Source: Pseudomonas profundi
Lineage (GTDB): Bacteria; Pseudomonadota; Gammaproteobacteria; Pseudomonadales; Pseudomonadaceae
Length of the DNA: 64,000 nucleotides
Assembly (NCBI RefSeq): GCF_008638305.1
Contig: NZ_VTPZ01000003.1
Coordinates: 248,001 to 312,000 of the forward strand
Direction: 5' to 3'
Part shown: positions 20,312 through 32,503 of the stretch, in pieces
How positions within the stretch are numbered: the stretch's first letter is position 1
How the letters are laid out: every line of letters starts with the position of its first letter
Notes under the pieces: generated by a model
Seen by the model: only the letters and a program-made list of their open reading frames with translations
What the model was told of the DNA's origin: nothing
The model's database searches: none
Made by a program: the position numbers and the translations under genes

Positions 20312-20672
20312 AGGGTCTGTTGTCGTTTCATCGCGGTCGCGACGGAGGCCCGTTTGGTGCAGAACAAGACGCGAGGAGTGAAATTTGTTCAACACATCCA
20401 TGTGTTTCACCCCTTCGGGGCTTACGCGCAAGAACGCTCCAGGCGTTTTTGTGGTTGTTCCAAATGAGCGACGAGTAACGCAGTGCTGCGCTAAACGGGT
20501 CCCGTCCCTTCGGGTGGGGCCGCCTAGGTTGCGTGGCAAATGACGCCATGCGGCGTTGCGGGACTTGGCAAGGGAACAACCATTACCTGCATCCCGCGCC
20601 TTGCGGATCGCCGCCCGGCCTTGCGCCATTTGACACAGCAACGCGGCTCGCGATGCAACGGCAACAGACCCT
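20312..20672 (+). repeat. Family A inverted-repeat element, copy 2 (long form)
   Basis: This 361-bp element has 22-base termini AGGGTCTGTTGTCGTTTCAT and, in reverse, AGGGTCTGTTGCCGTTGCAT. The flanking bases read TA on each side. The left half holds an inner module (20349-20499) bounded by CCCGTTT and AAACGGG. That module contains consecutive hairpins: ACACATCCATGTGT, CCCCTTCGGGG and AACGCTCCAGGCGTT. The right half matches copy 1 in reverse complement. It separates tag from glyQ. Confidence 0.85.
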
Positions 20673-20729
20673 AGCCATTGTGGGCGTCAGTCGCTCGGTC
20701 TTCGCCTGTATGTCACCCCGGTCTGACTG

Positions 20730-20735
20730 TATACT
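20730..20735 (+). promoter_or_regulatory. Possible glyQ -10 element
   Basis: TATACT lies 35 bases before the glyQ GTG start. The -35 region at 17 bases' spacing (TGTATG) is poor, so the call is tentative. Confidence 0.3.
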
Positions 20736-20769
20736 TCCGCCTTTCTTCACAGCCTAACCGGGTGAAAAC

Positions 20770-21717
20770 GTGACTCAGACCAATCCAGCCGTCCATACCT
20801 TTCAAGGACTTATCCTTGCCCTGCAAAGTTTCTGGGCAGAGAAGGGTTGCGTAATTCTGCAGCCCTACGACATGGAAATGGGCGCCGGGACCTTCCATAC
20901 CGCTACTTTCCTCCGGGCGATCGGTCCGGAAACCTGGAACGCAGCCTATGTTCAGCCCAGCCGCCGTCCGACTGATGGCCGCTACGGCAACAACCCCAAC
21001 CGCCTCCAGCATTACTATCAGTTCCAGGTAGTGCTCAAGCCGAACCCGGATGATATTCAGGAGCTGTACCTGGAGTCGCTGAAACACATCGGCGTGGATC
21101 CGCTGGTTCACGATATTCGCTTCGTGGAGGATAACTGGGAATCGCCGACGCTAGGCGCCTGGGGCCTGGGTTGGGAAGTCTGGCTGAACGGTATGGAAGT
21201 TACCCAGTTCACGTATTTCCAGCAGGTGGGCGGTGTCGAGTGCTACCCGGTGACTGGCGAGATCACCTACGGTCTCGAGCGGCTGGCAATGTATCTGCAG
21301 GGTGTCGACTCGGTGTACGACCTGGTGTATTCCGATGGCCCGTTCGGCAAGGTGACCTATGGTGATGTGTTCCACCAGAACGAGGTGGAACAGTCGACCT
21401 ATAACTTCGAGCACGCCAACGTCGACAGGATGTTCGAGCTGTTTGACTTCTACGAGAGCGAAGCAAACCGGTTGATTGCCGCCGAACTGCCATTGCCGGC
21501 CTACGAAATGGTCATCAAGGCCTCGCATACGTTCAACTTGCTGGATGCGCGTCGTGCCATCTCCGTCACTGAGCGTCAACGCTACATTCTGCGCGTGCGT
21601 GGGTTGTCGCGCGCCATCGCCCAGAGCTATTTGCAAGCCCGGGCAAAACTCGGCTTTCCCATGGCCACTCCCGAATTGCGTGATGAAGTACTGGCCAAAC
21701 TGAAGGAGGCCGAATAA
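20770..21717 (+). CDS. glyQ: Glycyl-tRNA synthetase alpha subunit
   Basis: This 315-residue catalytic subunit belongs to the bacterial alpha2-beta2 glycyl-tRNA synthetase (class II). The class II core is seen in [37 protein letters not shown] and [20 protein letters not shown]. Translation starts at GTG (20770). The stop codon overlaps the glyS start by one base, so the two subunits are translated in a coupled way. Confidence 0.97.
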   Translation: MTQTNPAVHTFQGLILALQSFWAEKGCVILQPYDMEMGAGTFHTATFLRAIGPETWNAAYVQPSRRPTDGRYGNNPNRLQHYYQFQVVLKPNPDDIQELYLESLKHIGVDPLVHDIRFVEDNWESPTLGAWGLGWEVWLNGMEVTQFTYFQQVGGVECYPVTGEITYGLERLAMYLQGVDSVYDLVYSDGPFGKVTYGDVFHQNEVEQSTYNFEHANVDRMFELFDFYESEANRLIAAELPLPAYEMVIKASHTFNLLDARRAISVTERQRYILRVRGLSRAIAQSYLQARAKLGFPMATPELRDEVLAKLKEAE

Positions 21718-23771
21718 TGCTGCCGCTCGATTTCCTGGTAGAACTGGGTACTGAAGAACTCCCGCCCAAAGCGCTCAAGCGCCTTGCTGAAGCCTTTCTG
21801 GAAGGCGTCGAAAAAGGCTTGAAGGATGCCGGTCTGAGTTACGATTCAGCCCGGTATTACGCCGCGCCACGGCGACTGGCGGTCTTTGTCGGACAGCTGG
21901 CGACCCAGCAGCCCGACCGTACCAATCAGATGGACGGCCCACCGCTGCAGGCGGCCTTCGATGCCGACGGCAATCCGACCAAGGCGGCCCAGGGCTTTGC
22001 CCGCAAATGTGGCGTGGAAGTTTCTGAACTGGACCGCAGCGGCCCGAAGCTACGTTACGTGCAGAGCATTCCAGGCCAGCCAGCGCATGACCTGTTGCCG
22101 GATATCGTGGACGCTGCGCTGGCTGCGCTACCGATCCCCAAACGTATGCGTTGGTCGGATCGCAAAACCGAGTTCGTCCGCCCCACCAAGTGGCTGGTGA
22201 TGATCCAGGGTGACTCGATGATCCCCGGCGAAATCCTGGCGCAACACGCTGGCCGCACCTCGCGCGGGCACCGTTTTCATCACCCGGATGAAGTCCGTAT
22301 CACCACGCCGGCGAGTTATGCCGATGATCTGCGCAAGGCAAAGGTAATAGCGGATTTCAACGAGCGCCGCGAGATGATTCGCCAGCGCGTCGAACAGCTT
22401 GCCGCAGAGCAGCACGGCACGGCGATCATGCCGGACGACCTGCTGGATGAGGTCACCGCCCTGGTCGAATGGCCGGTGCCACTGGTATGCAGTTTCGAGG
22501 AACGTTTCCTTGATGTACCTCAGGAAGCACTTATCTCGACCATGCAGGACAACCAGAAATATTTCTGCCTGCTGGATGCTGATGGGCGCCTGCTGCCGCG
22601 TTTCATCACCGTCGCGAACATTGAAAGCCACGATCCGGCGCAGATTATTTCGGGCAACGAAAAGGTCGTGCGCCCGCGCCTGACCGATGCGGAGTTCTTC
22701 TTCAAGCAGGACCAGAAACAGCCGTTGGAAAGCCATAACGCACGCCTGGCCAATGTCGTGTTCCAGGCGCAGCTCGGCAGCGTGTATGACAAGGCCAGTC
22801 GGGTGTCGAGCCTTGCCGGGGCCATCGCCGGCCAGATCGGCGGTGAGCCAGAGAAGGCGGCACGTGCAGGCCTGTTGAGCAAATGTGACCTGTCGACCGA
22901 AATGGTCGGCGAGTTCCCCGAGTTGCAAGGCATCGCAGGCTATTACTACGCCCGGCATGACGGCGAAGCCGAGGACGTGGCGCTCGCACTGAATGAGCAG
23001 TACATGCCGCGCGGCGCAGGCGGTGAGTTGCCGTCTACCCTGACAGGCGCCGCGGTGGCACTGGCAGACAAGCTGGACACGCTGGTAGGCATTTTCGGCA
23101 TCGGCATGCTGCCCACCGGGAGCAAGGATCCCTACGCTCTGCGCCGTGCAGCGCTTGGCGTGCTGCGGATCCTGATCGAGAAGAAACTGGAACTGGACCT
23201 GCATGCGGCGCTGGAAACGGCCGTCGCCCAATACGGCGATTCGGTGAAGGCGCAGGGCCTGGTTGAGCAGGTTCAGGACTTCATCTTCGACCGGTTGCGT
23301 GCCCGCTATGAAGACGAGGGCATCGACGTAGCGGTGTATCAGTCCGTGCGTGCGGTAGCGCCCACCTCGCCACTGGATTTCGACCAGCGCGTACAGGCTG
23401 TGCAAGCGTTTCGCCGGCTGCCGGAAGCAGAAGCCCTGGCCGCCGCCAACAAACGCGTGGCCAATATTCTGTCCAAGGCCGACATCGCTATCGAGGCCAC
23501 TGTCGATCCGGCCCTGTTGCACGAGCCAGCCGAGGTCGATCTGGCCAAGGCCGTCCAGGACGCCGAAAGTGCCGCCGGGCCGCTCGCGCGTGATCGCCAG
23601 TACACCGGCAGCCTGGAGTCACTTGCCGCGCTGCGTGAGCCAGTGGATGCATTTTTCGATCAGGTACTGGTCAACGCCGAAGAGCCTGCGATAAAAGCCA
23701 ACCGTTACGCCTTGCTGGCGCGCCTGCGTGGCCTGTTCCTGGGAGTAGCGGATATTTCGCTGCTGGGTTGA
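21717..23771 (+). CDS. glyS: Glycyl-tRNA synthetase beta subunit
   Basis: This 684-residue beta subunit of the tetrameric enzyme is needed for tRNA(Gly) recognition and binding. The N-terminus [19 protein letters not shown] is the family signature. The later [27 protein letters not shown] block is also conserved, and the C-terminal portion resembles an anticodon-binding domain. It directly follows glyQ. A long-form family A repeat begins 15 bases after the stop. Confidence 0.97.
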   Translation: MLPLDFLVELGTEELPPKALKRLAEAFLEGVEKGLKDAGLSYDSARYYAAPRRLAVFVGQLATQQPDRTNQMDGPPLQAAFDADGNPTKAAQGFARKCGVEVSELDRSGPKLRYVQSIPGQPAHDLLPDIVDAALAALPIPKRMRWSDRKTEFVRPTKWLVMIQGDSMIPGEILAQHAGRTSRGHRFHHPDEVRITTPASYADDLRKAKVIADFNERREMIRQRVEQLAAEQHGTAIMPDDLLDEVTALVEWPVPLVCSFEERFLDVPQEALISTMQDNQKYFCLLDADGRLLPRFITVANIESHDPAQIISGNEKVVRPRLTDAEFFFKQDQKQPLESHNARLANVVFQAQLGSVYDKASRVSSLAGAIAGQIGGEPEKAARAGLLSKCDLSTEMVGEFPELQGIAGYYYARHDGEAEDVALALNEQYMPRGAGGELPSTLTGAAVALADKLDTLVGIFGIGMLPTGSKDPYALRRAALGVLRILIEKKLELDLHAALETAVAQYGDSVKAQGLVEQVQDFIFDRLRARYEDEGIDVAVYQSVRAVAPTSPLDFDQRVQAVQAFRRLPEAEALAAANKRVANILSKADIAIEATVDPALLHEPAEVDLAKAVQDAESAAGPLARDRQYTGSLESLAALREPVDAFFDQVLVNAEEPAIKANRYALLARLRGLFLGVADISLLG

Positions 23772-24140
23772 TCGGCGCATCGAGATAGGATCTATTGACG
23801 TTTCGTAGCGGCCGCGACGGAGGCCCGTTTGGTGCAGAACAAGGCGCGAGGAGTGAAGTTTGTTCAACACATCCATGTGTTTCACCCCTTCGGGGCTTAC
23901 GCGCAAAAACGCTCCAGGCGTTTTTGTGGTTGTTCCAAATGAGCGACGAGTAACGCAGTGCTGGAGCAAACGGGCCCCCGTCCCTTCGGGTTGCGTGTCA
24001 AATGACGCCATGCGGCGTTGCACGACTTGGCAAGGGAACAACCATTACCTGCGTCCCGCGCCTTACGGAACGCCGCCCGGCCTGGCCTCATTTGGCACAG
24101 CAACGCGGCTCGCGACGAAACGTCAACAGACCCTAGGCTT
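23772..24140. other. glyS-gmhB intergenic region, 369 bases
   Basis: Almost the whole gap is a family A repeat (23787-24134). No independent gene was found in it. An apparent N-terminal extension of gmhB (in frame from 24018) and a 140-codon minus-strand frame are both repeat-encoded and are not called. Confidence 0.65.
23787..24134 (+). repeat. Family A inverted-repeat element, copy 3 (long form)
   Basis: This 348-bp element is in the same orientation as copy 2 and highly similar to it. The left terminus is AGGATCTATTGACGTTTCGT and the right terminus, reversed, is AGGGTCTGTTGACGTTTCGT. TA flanks both ends. The inner module with three hairpins is retained. The right end lies six bases before the gmhB start codon, so the element supplies the gmhB leader. 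Confidence 0.85.
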
Positions 24141-24674
24141 ATGAAACTGATCATTCTGGACCGCGATGGCGTCATCAATCGGGACTCGGACAATTTCGTC
24201 AAAACGCTGGATGAATGGATTCCCATACCCGGCTCGATCGAAGCTATAGCCGCGCTCAGCCAGGCCGGGTGGACCGTTGCAGTCGCCACCAATCAGTCTG
24301 GTCTGGCGCGCGGCTATTTCAACCAGGCCACGCTTGAGGCCATGCACCAGTATCTGCAGGACCTGGTTGCCCAGCAGGGCGGCCGGGTTGATCTGATTGT
24401 GCACTGCCCCCACGGTCCGGATGATAACTGCACCTGCCGAAAGCCCCTGTCAGGGTTGTTTGAAAACATCGCTGCGCATTTTCAGGTGCCGCTCGATGGC
24501 GTTCCCACTGTTGGTGACAGCCTGCGGGATCTGCAGGCAGGCGTAGCGGTAGGTTGTCGACCCTTCCTGGTACGGACCGGAAAGGGCGCCACTACCGAGC
24601 AAAAGGTCCTGCCGCCTGGCACGCTGGTATTTGATGATCTGGCCGCTGTGGCCGCTTACTTGCTGGAAGACTGA
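24141..24674 (+). CDS. gmhB: D-glycero-beta-D-manno-heptose-1,7-bisphosphate 7-phosphatase
   Basis: This 177-residue HAD-superfamily phosphatase of the ADP-heptose pathway for LPS core has the nucleophile motif LDRDGVIN near residue 5. Zinc-binding cysteines appear in HCPHGPDDNCTCRKP, and GDSLRDLQAG is HAD motif IV. I chose the ATG at 24141 because it matches the family N-terminus. A longer frame from 24018 would translate repeat DNA. No clear Shine-Dalgarno sequence precedes this ATG, because copy 3 of the repeat ends six bases upstream. Confidence 0.94.
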   Translation: MKLIILDRDGVINRDSDNFVKTLDEWIPIPGSIEAIAALSQAGWTVAVATNQSGLARGYFNQATLEAMHQYLQDLVAQQGGRVDLIVHCPHGPDDNCTCRKPLSGLFENIAAHFQVPLDGVPTVGDSLRDLQAGVAVGCRPFLVRTGKGATTEQKVLPPGTLVFDDLAAVAAYLLED

Positions 24675-24676
24675 AC

Positions 24677-25411
24677 ATGTCCTTTCTGATGCCCCTGCGC
24701 GTCATTCTTTTCTACCTGCTATTGTCCGCAAGCGCAGGCATCTGGGGTTTGCTGATGCTGATCGTCGCGCCCTTTCTGTCGCCGCATTGGCGATATACGC
24801 TGATCATCGGCTGGTGGAGCCGTATGGCAATCTGGCTGACCCGGCATCTGGTCGGGATCCGCTATGAGGTAATCGGCCAGGAAAATATCCCTGAGCAGGT
24901 CGGAGTGATTCTGGCGAACCATCAGAGCACCTGGGAAACCTTCTTTTTGCAGCAAGTGTTTCGTCCACAGACCCAACTGATAAAAAAGGAATTGCTCTAT
25001 GTTCCCTTCTTTGGCTGGGCCTTCGCTCTGGCTAAACCTATCGCCATCGACCGTAGCAATGGACGTGATTCGCTCAGGCAGCTCGCCAAGGTAGGAGGGG
25101 AGCGGTTGGCAGAAGGCTTCTGGATTCTGGTATTTCCGGAGGGCACCCGCGTGCTTCCCGGCACGCCGGTGAAGTTTTCACGTGGCGGCACCGCGCTGGC
25201 CTGCAGTAATAACGTGCCGGTAGTACCGGTGGCACACAACGCCGGTGAGTTCTGGCCCAAGGTCGGCTGGGGCAAACGCCCCGGCACCATAACGGTGAAA
25301 ATCGGCCCGGCAATGTACCCCAAGGGCACCGATCCACGGTCTATCGTCGAGCTGAACAAGCGCGCCGAGCAGTGGGTAAACGACGCGCTGGCCGAAACCA
25401 CCGCCCGCTAA
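24677..25411 (+). CDS. plsC: 1-acyl-sn-glycerol-3-phosphate acyltransferase
   Basis: This 244-residue membrane-associated acyltransferase makes phosphatidic acid from lysophosphatidic acid. Two N-terminal hydrophobic segments precede the catalytic NHQSTWE (H-x4-E variant of H-x4-D) near residue 75. FPEGTR near 155 is the glycerophosphate-binding motif. It starts two bases after the gmhB stop, so the pair is cotranscribed. It corresponds to the PlsC-type gene beside gyrB in Pseudomonas. Here an accessory insert separates it from gyrB. Confidence 0.92.
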   Translation: MSFLMPLRVILFYLLLSASAGIWGLLMLIVAPFLSPHWRYTLIIGWWSRMAIWLTRHLVGIRYEVIGQENIPEQVGVILANHQSTWETFFLQQVFRPQTQLIKKELLYVPFFGWAFALAKPIAIDRSNGRDSLRQLAKVGGERLAEGFWILVFPEGTRVLPGTPVKFSRGGTALACSNNVPVVPVAHNAGEFWPKVGWGKRPGTITVKIGPAMYPKGTDPRSIVELNKRAEQWVNDALAETTAR

Positions 25412-25851
25412 CCAAGTTCACCCTTCACCCCGCCATAGCAGCCCGGCAACGGACACACCGCCGGGCTCGTCTTCTCAACGGCAGCACAACCTTCTCTCTC
25501 CTGTGAGTCCTCCTTAATCCCATACGCTAATTCATAAAAACAGCCTGACCGACCGAATCCTTGATTTCAATCTGGTCGGTTACCGGGCCGCAAGGAAAGG
25601 GCACCCGTATAAGGCACTAAACCATCAAACACAAGGGTTTGGGGCGGGTTAAGCGCTTCAGGAAAGCCTCATCTCAACCGCTCGGAGTCCCCGAAATGCG
25701 CGGCTTTGCCGTTTCGTTTTGCGACCCTTGTCACTCTTTTAAAGCCTCAACCAAACCTTGGTCACAAACCGGCATCGCCTTGGCCACAGATTGCCATCTG
25801 CCTCTTACTATCTTCTCCGTTCCCAACTCACTCGAACAAGAAGGTTTACCC
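25412..25851. other. 440-base gap between plsC and the GH5 gene
   Basis: Near its start the gap holds a terminator-like hairpin (25440-25467), and further on a leader region for the GH5 gene. An in-frame extension of the GH5 frame begins at 25639, but the good start is at 25852. A weak inverted repeat (CTAAACC facing GGTTTGG, near 25618-25642) was seen. I recognised no riboswitch or sigma-54 promoter. Confidence 0.5.
25440..25470 (+). terminator. Putative plsC terminator hairpin
   Basis: AGCCCGGC at 25440-25447 pairs with GCCGGGCT at 25460-25467. The downstream CGTCTTCT is only weakly T-rich, so the hairpin may be Rho-dependent or weak. Confidence 0.5.
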
Positions 25852-27090
25852 ATGAAGACGGACAGCCTCCATCCCTTTCGTAGATGGCTGATGCCTGTCG
25901 CGCTTGGTCTGATAGTAGTTTCCAGCCAAGGTTGTCGTAGCGGCAGTGGCGATAGCGAACCCGAATTTGAAGACCCTGAAATCGAACAGATCGAAGCTGG
26001 CGAGGCGCCCGATTCTGTCAGCGAGGAGGCCAGCGACACTGGCGACCAAAAGGCGGGCAGCACGCCGTCGACCGGCACCAAAACGAATAATAAATCGGAC
26101 AACAAGGCGCGCGCTGGCGATATCGACACCGGCGGTCCAATAGCATTGATCGGTCTCAACGTGGCAGGGGCCGAGTTCACCAGCAGCGCGCTACCAGGTA
26201 AAGAAGGAACACATTACTTTTTCCCACCGGACGCCTATTTCGACCGCTGGGCAGAGAAAGGCATCACCTCGGTACGCTTCCCTATCAAGTGGGAGCGGCT
26301 TCAACCAAAACTGAAAGGCAAATTCGATGAAGTGTATGCCGGGCATATCGACGATATGTTGGATCAGGCTGAACACAACTACATTGATATCCTGCTCGAC
26401 GTCCACAATTACGCCCGCTACCGCGGCGACGTGATCGGTACCAAGAAGGTACCGGTAGAAGCCTTTGAGGACTTGCTGTCGCGCATAGCGGAGCGCTGGG
26501 GTAATCACCCTGCGCTATACGCCTATGACATCATGAACGAGCCCTACGGCGCCGACGATAAATGGCCGGCTGCCGCCCAGGCCGGCATCGACGGAGTGCG
26601 CAAGCACGACACTCTGAAGCCGATCTTCATCGAAGGGACCTCCTGGTCCAGCGCCGCTCGCTGGCCTAAATATGCCGACGCGCTACTGGAACTTGATGAC
26701 CCGTCTAATACCCTGGTGTTTTCAGCGCATGTCTATCTCGATCCGGACGCCAGTGGCAGCTATAAACAGGCCTATGAAAAATTCGATCCAATGGTAGGTG
26801 TGAACCGGGTCAAGCCATTCGTGAACTGGCTCAAGGAGAACTACAAACGCGGGCATATCGGGGAGTTCGGCGTACCCAACGATCCCAAGTATCTGAAAGC
26901 TATGGATAATATGCTCGGGTATCTGCAGGAGAACTGCATTCCGGTAAGCTATTGGGCAGCAGGGCCATCCTGGGGCAACTACAAGCTCTCGGTCGAACCT
27001 GGCAAGGACGGTAAGCAGAAGGCGCAGTGGGACGTACTCAAGAAATACATCGATACCGGCAACTGCACAGATTTCGGGCCGCTACCGTAA
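25852..27090 (+). CDS. Putative lipoprotein endoglucanase, glycoside hydrolase family 5
   Basis: This 412-residue protein has a lipoprotein-like signal ending SSQGC (Cys28), then about 65 acidic, Ser/Thr-rich residues forming a likely flexible linker, then a GH5-type (alpha/beta)8 barrel. Family hallmarks are GITSVRFPIKWERLQP, LLDVHNYARY, YDIMNEPYG with acid/base Glu230, SAHVYLD, and HIGEFGVP with nucleophile Glu338. The fold and catalytic pair fit a beta-1,4-glucanase, but the substrate is not certain. It sits alone between plsC and gyrB, where pseudomonads normally have no gene, which suggests acquisition. The start at 25852 gives the secretion signal. Confidence 0.87.
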   Translation: MKTDSLHPFRRWLMPVALGLIVVSSQGCRSGSGDSEPEFEDPEIEQIEAGEAPDSVSEEASDTGDQKAGSTPSTGTKTNNKSDNKARAGDIDTGGPIALIGLNVAGAEFTSSALPGKEGTHYFFPPDAYFDRWAEKGITSVRFPIKWERLQPKLKGKFDEVYAGHIDDMLDQAEHNYIDILLDVHNYARYRGDVIGTKKVPVEAFEDLLSRIAERWGNHPALYAYDIMNEPYGADDKWPAAAQAGIDGVRKHDTLKPIFIEGTSWSSAARWPKYADALLELDDPSNTLVFSAHVYLDPDASGSYKQAYEKFDPMVGVNRVKPFVNWLKENYKRGHIGEFGVPNDPKYLKAMDNMLGYLQENCIPVSYWAAGPSWGNYKLSVEPGKDGKQKAQWDVLKKYIDTGNCTDFGPLP

Positions 27091-27466
27091 CTGATACCTG
27101 CATTTCAAAGGCCGGCTTATGCCGGTCTTTTTTTGGCCGACGTTCAACCAGACACTATACGCTCGCACTGAGTCAGATCTGTGTTGACGAGTTGTCTGAA
27201 AGAGCGCAGTAGACCACTCGAATCAGACAAGCGGTACTGCGTCACACATTTTCCGCACTAGACTGATACTGAGTGAGCTAGCAGGGCAGCTCCCGCGAAA
27301 ATAACAATTCATGCAAGACAAAAAAATGGCGAAAGATTCTGACCTTTCGGTTCGTTGAAGACCGCAGCAGACATCAAGAAATGACAAGCCATATCCCGGC
27401 TCCAAATCCAGCCGTTCGAGATGCGAAAGGGATATTTGTTAAGCGCCTGAAAAGGAAGTAACCCTC
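27091..27466. other. 376-base AT-richer gap between GH5 and the small gene
   Basis: Apart from the GH5 terminator near its start I see no gene here. A 60-codon minus-strand frame at 27223-27405 has no ribosome binding site or recognisable product. Base composition is lower in GC than the flanking housekeeping genes. Confidence 0.5.
27107..27134 (+). terminator. Rho-independent terminator after the GH5 gene
   Basis: AAAGGCCGGC, loop TTAT and GCCGGTCTTT are followed by a T tract. The stem and T-run are typical of an intrinsic terminator. Confidence 0.85.
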
Positions 27467-27712
27467 ATGATACAAGTCGATAATCACATCGCTCAGCTTC
27501 AGCTTCGTATAGAGAAAACCAGATGGTTTGTAGAAATGGGAAAACAGGCGCTAGCCCAATGTCCTGACGACTGCGAGTTGCTCATTTCTCATGAAAACAT
27601 GCTCGCGCACCTCGAATCTCTGGAAGGTCAGATCAGTAATATTCTGCACGCTACCTCTGAATCGATCATAACCGAGCAGAGCGTAGAACCGCGTCGCCAG
27701 GCAGTGGGCTAG
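27467..27712 (+). CDS. Small hypothetical protein, 81 residues
   Basis: I do not recognise this protein. It is preceded by a good ribosome binding site (AAGGAAG, about ten bases before the ATG) and followed by a strong terminator, both of which support a real gene. The sequence is soluble, helix-rich and acidic, with heptad-like leucines (HIAQLQLRIEKTRWFVEM, NMLAHLESLEGQISNIL) that suggest a short coiled coil. Two cysteines lie in AQCPDDCELL. It shares the plsC-gyrB insert with the GH5 gene. There is no basis for a function. Confidence 0.6.
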   Translation: MIQVDNHIAQLQLRIEKTRWFVEMGKQALAQCPDDCELLISHENMLAHLESLEGQISNILHATSESIITEQSVEPRRQAVG

Positions 27713-27740
27713 ATAGAATCAAGTGCTCTCGACAACCAAT

Positions 27741-27776
27741 AAAAAACCCGGGAGGCTGATGCCTCCCGGGTTTTTT
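27741..27776. terminator. Strong bidirectional terminator
   Basis: AAAAAACCCGGGAGGC, loop TGAT and GCCTCCCGGGTTTTTT form a 16-bp perfect stem with A and T runs on both sides. It lies between the plus-strand small gene and the minus-strand gyrB and can serve both. Confidence 0.93.
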
Positions 27777-27810
27777 AGCAGAAACGCTGGCTTGTGTTCG
27801 CTTCTAGTGG

Positions 27811-31339
<3,529 letters not shown>

Positions 31340-31347
31340 TGTTGGGG

Positions 31348-32451
31348 TTAGAGACGCATGGGCATGACGACGTACAGGCTGTCGTCATTCTCGGACTCCT
31401 GCACCAGCGCGCTGCTGTTCGCGTCAGACAAGATCAGCTTCACGTGCTCACTGCCCAAAACGTTCATCACGTCCAACAAATAGCTAACGTTAAAGCCAAT
31501 CTCCAACGAAGCGCCTGAGTAATCAACAATAATTTCTTCTTCGGCTTCTTCCTGCTCAGGGTTGTTCGCCTGAATCTTCAACTGACCTTCACTGAGCATC
31601 AAACGAATCCCCCGATATTTTTCGTTGGACAGAATAGCCGTACGGGCAAAGGCGTTACGCATAGTCTGCCTGTCAGCCAGAACCACCTTGTCGCCGCCAC
31701 GCGGAAGTACCCGCTCGTAATCGGGAAATTTGCCATCCACCAGTTTGGAGGTGAAGGTGAAATCCCCCGTCGTCGCGCGAATATGATGCGAGCCCAGAGT
31801 AATGTTAACCAGATCATCCGCCTCGCCCAGCAGGCGCGCCAGCTCAAGTATCCCCTTGCGAGGAACGATCAACTGGTAACGTTCCTGGTAGTCGATACCG
31901 GCGTCGACCGTACACATGGCCATACGATGACCGTCGGTGGCTACAGAACGCAACTGGCCGTTGTTGATTTCCAGCAACATGCCGTTGAGGTAGTAGCGCA
32001 CGTCCTGCTGAGCCATGGCAAAGCTGGTGCGCTCGATCAACCGACGAAGCTTGTTCTGGCCGACCGCGAAACTCATCGCGCCAGGGCCGTCTTCGACATT
32101 AGGAAAGTCAGCTGCAGGCAGAGTGGCCAGGGTGAAACGGCTACGACCTGCCTTGATCACGGCTTTATTATCATCAACCTTTACCGTGAGGGTCGCGTCG
32201 TCCGGCAATGACTTGCAAATATCCATCAGTTTGCGCGCGGGGACTGTAATTTCGCCAGCCTCGGCGCCTTCTTCCAGATTGATGCGACCGACGAGTTCAA
32301 CTTCCAGGTCCGTACCGGTGAGCGACAGGGTATTGCCGTCGACTACCAGCAGAACATTGGATAGCACCGGTAGAGTCTGGCGCCGCTCTACAACACCGGC
32401 CACCAGTTGCAGGGGCTTCAACAGGGCTTCGCGCTGAATGGTGAATTGCAT
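31348..32451 (-). CDS. dnaN: DNA polymerase III beta sliding clamp
   Basis: This 367-residue ring-clamp subunit has three similar domains, as expected from the length. It starts [20 protein letters not shown] and has [28 protein letters not shown] and YVVMPMRL at the C-terminus. The dimer encircles DNA and tethers polymerases. It lies between dnaA and recF on the same strand, with eight bases between dnaN and recF. Confidence 0.97.
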   Translation of the reverse strand: MQFTIQREALLKPLQLVAGVVERRQTLPVLSNVLLVVDGNTLSLTGTDLEVELVGRINLEEGAEAGEITVPARKLMDICKSLPDDATLTVKVDDNKAVIKAGRSRFTLATLPAADFPNVEDGPGAMSFAVGQNKLRRLIERTSFAMAQQDVRYYLNGMLLEINNGQLRSVATDGHRMAMCTVDAGIDYQERYQLIVPRKGILELARLLGEADDLVNITLGSHHIRATTGDFTFTSKLVDGKFPDYERVLPRGGDKVVLADRQTMRNAFARTAILSNEKYRGIRLMLSEGQLKIQANNPEQEEAEEEIIVDYSGASLEIGFNVSYLLDVMNVLGSEHVKLILSDANSSALVQESENDDSLYVVMPMRL

Positions 32452-32503
32452 TGTCTTCCTTCGACCTCGTGCAGGATGGCTTGGTTGCCAGGCATCACCT
32501 TGA

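Larger units (their letters stand above)
20270..20769. other. tag-glyQ intergenic region, 500 bases
   Basis: This region between divergent tag and glyQ is mostly a family A repeat (20312-20672). The remaining 97 bases before glyQ carry TATACT at 20730-20735, a possible -10 element without a good -35 match. Frames of 74 to 118 codons that cross the repeat are repeat-derived and are not called as genes. Confidence 0.6.

Noticed and set aside
20285-20641. 118-codon minus-strand frame across family A copy 2, with a segment shared with a frame at 23619-24041
   Set aside because: The shared protein segment (RSFGTTTKTPGAFLRVSPEG and following) reflects near-identical repeat DNA. The frames end differently outside the repeat, and the copy 3 frame runs antisense into glyS.
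22128-23522. 464-codon open frame antisense to glyS
   Set aside because: It lies wholly within glyS on the opposite strand. The translation shows no domains and no start signal was seen.
24018-24140. N-terminal extension of gmhB by 41 codons
   Set aside because: It would translate family A repeat DNA. The protein family begins at the ATG at 24141.
25540-25851. Possible cyclic-di-GMP riboswitch or sigma-54 promoter upstream of the GH5 gene
   Set aside because: The expected GEMM core motifs are not in the right order. The TTGGCC/TTGCC pair has nine instead of ten bases between its GG and GC.
27223-27405. 60-codon minus-strand frame upstream of the small gene
   Set aside because: There is no ribosome binding site, and the product is not recognisable. 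It is likely to be a chance frame in AT-richer DNA.
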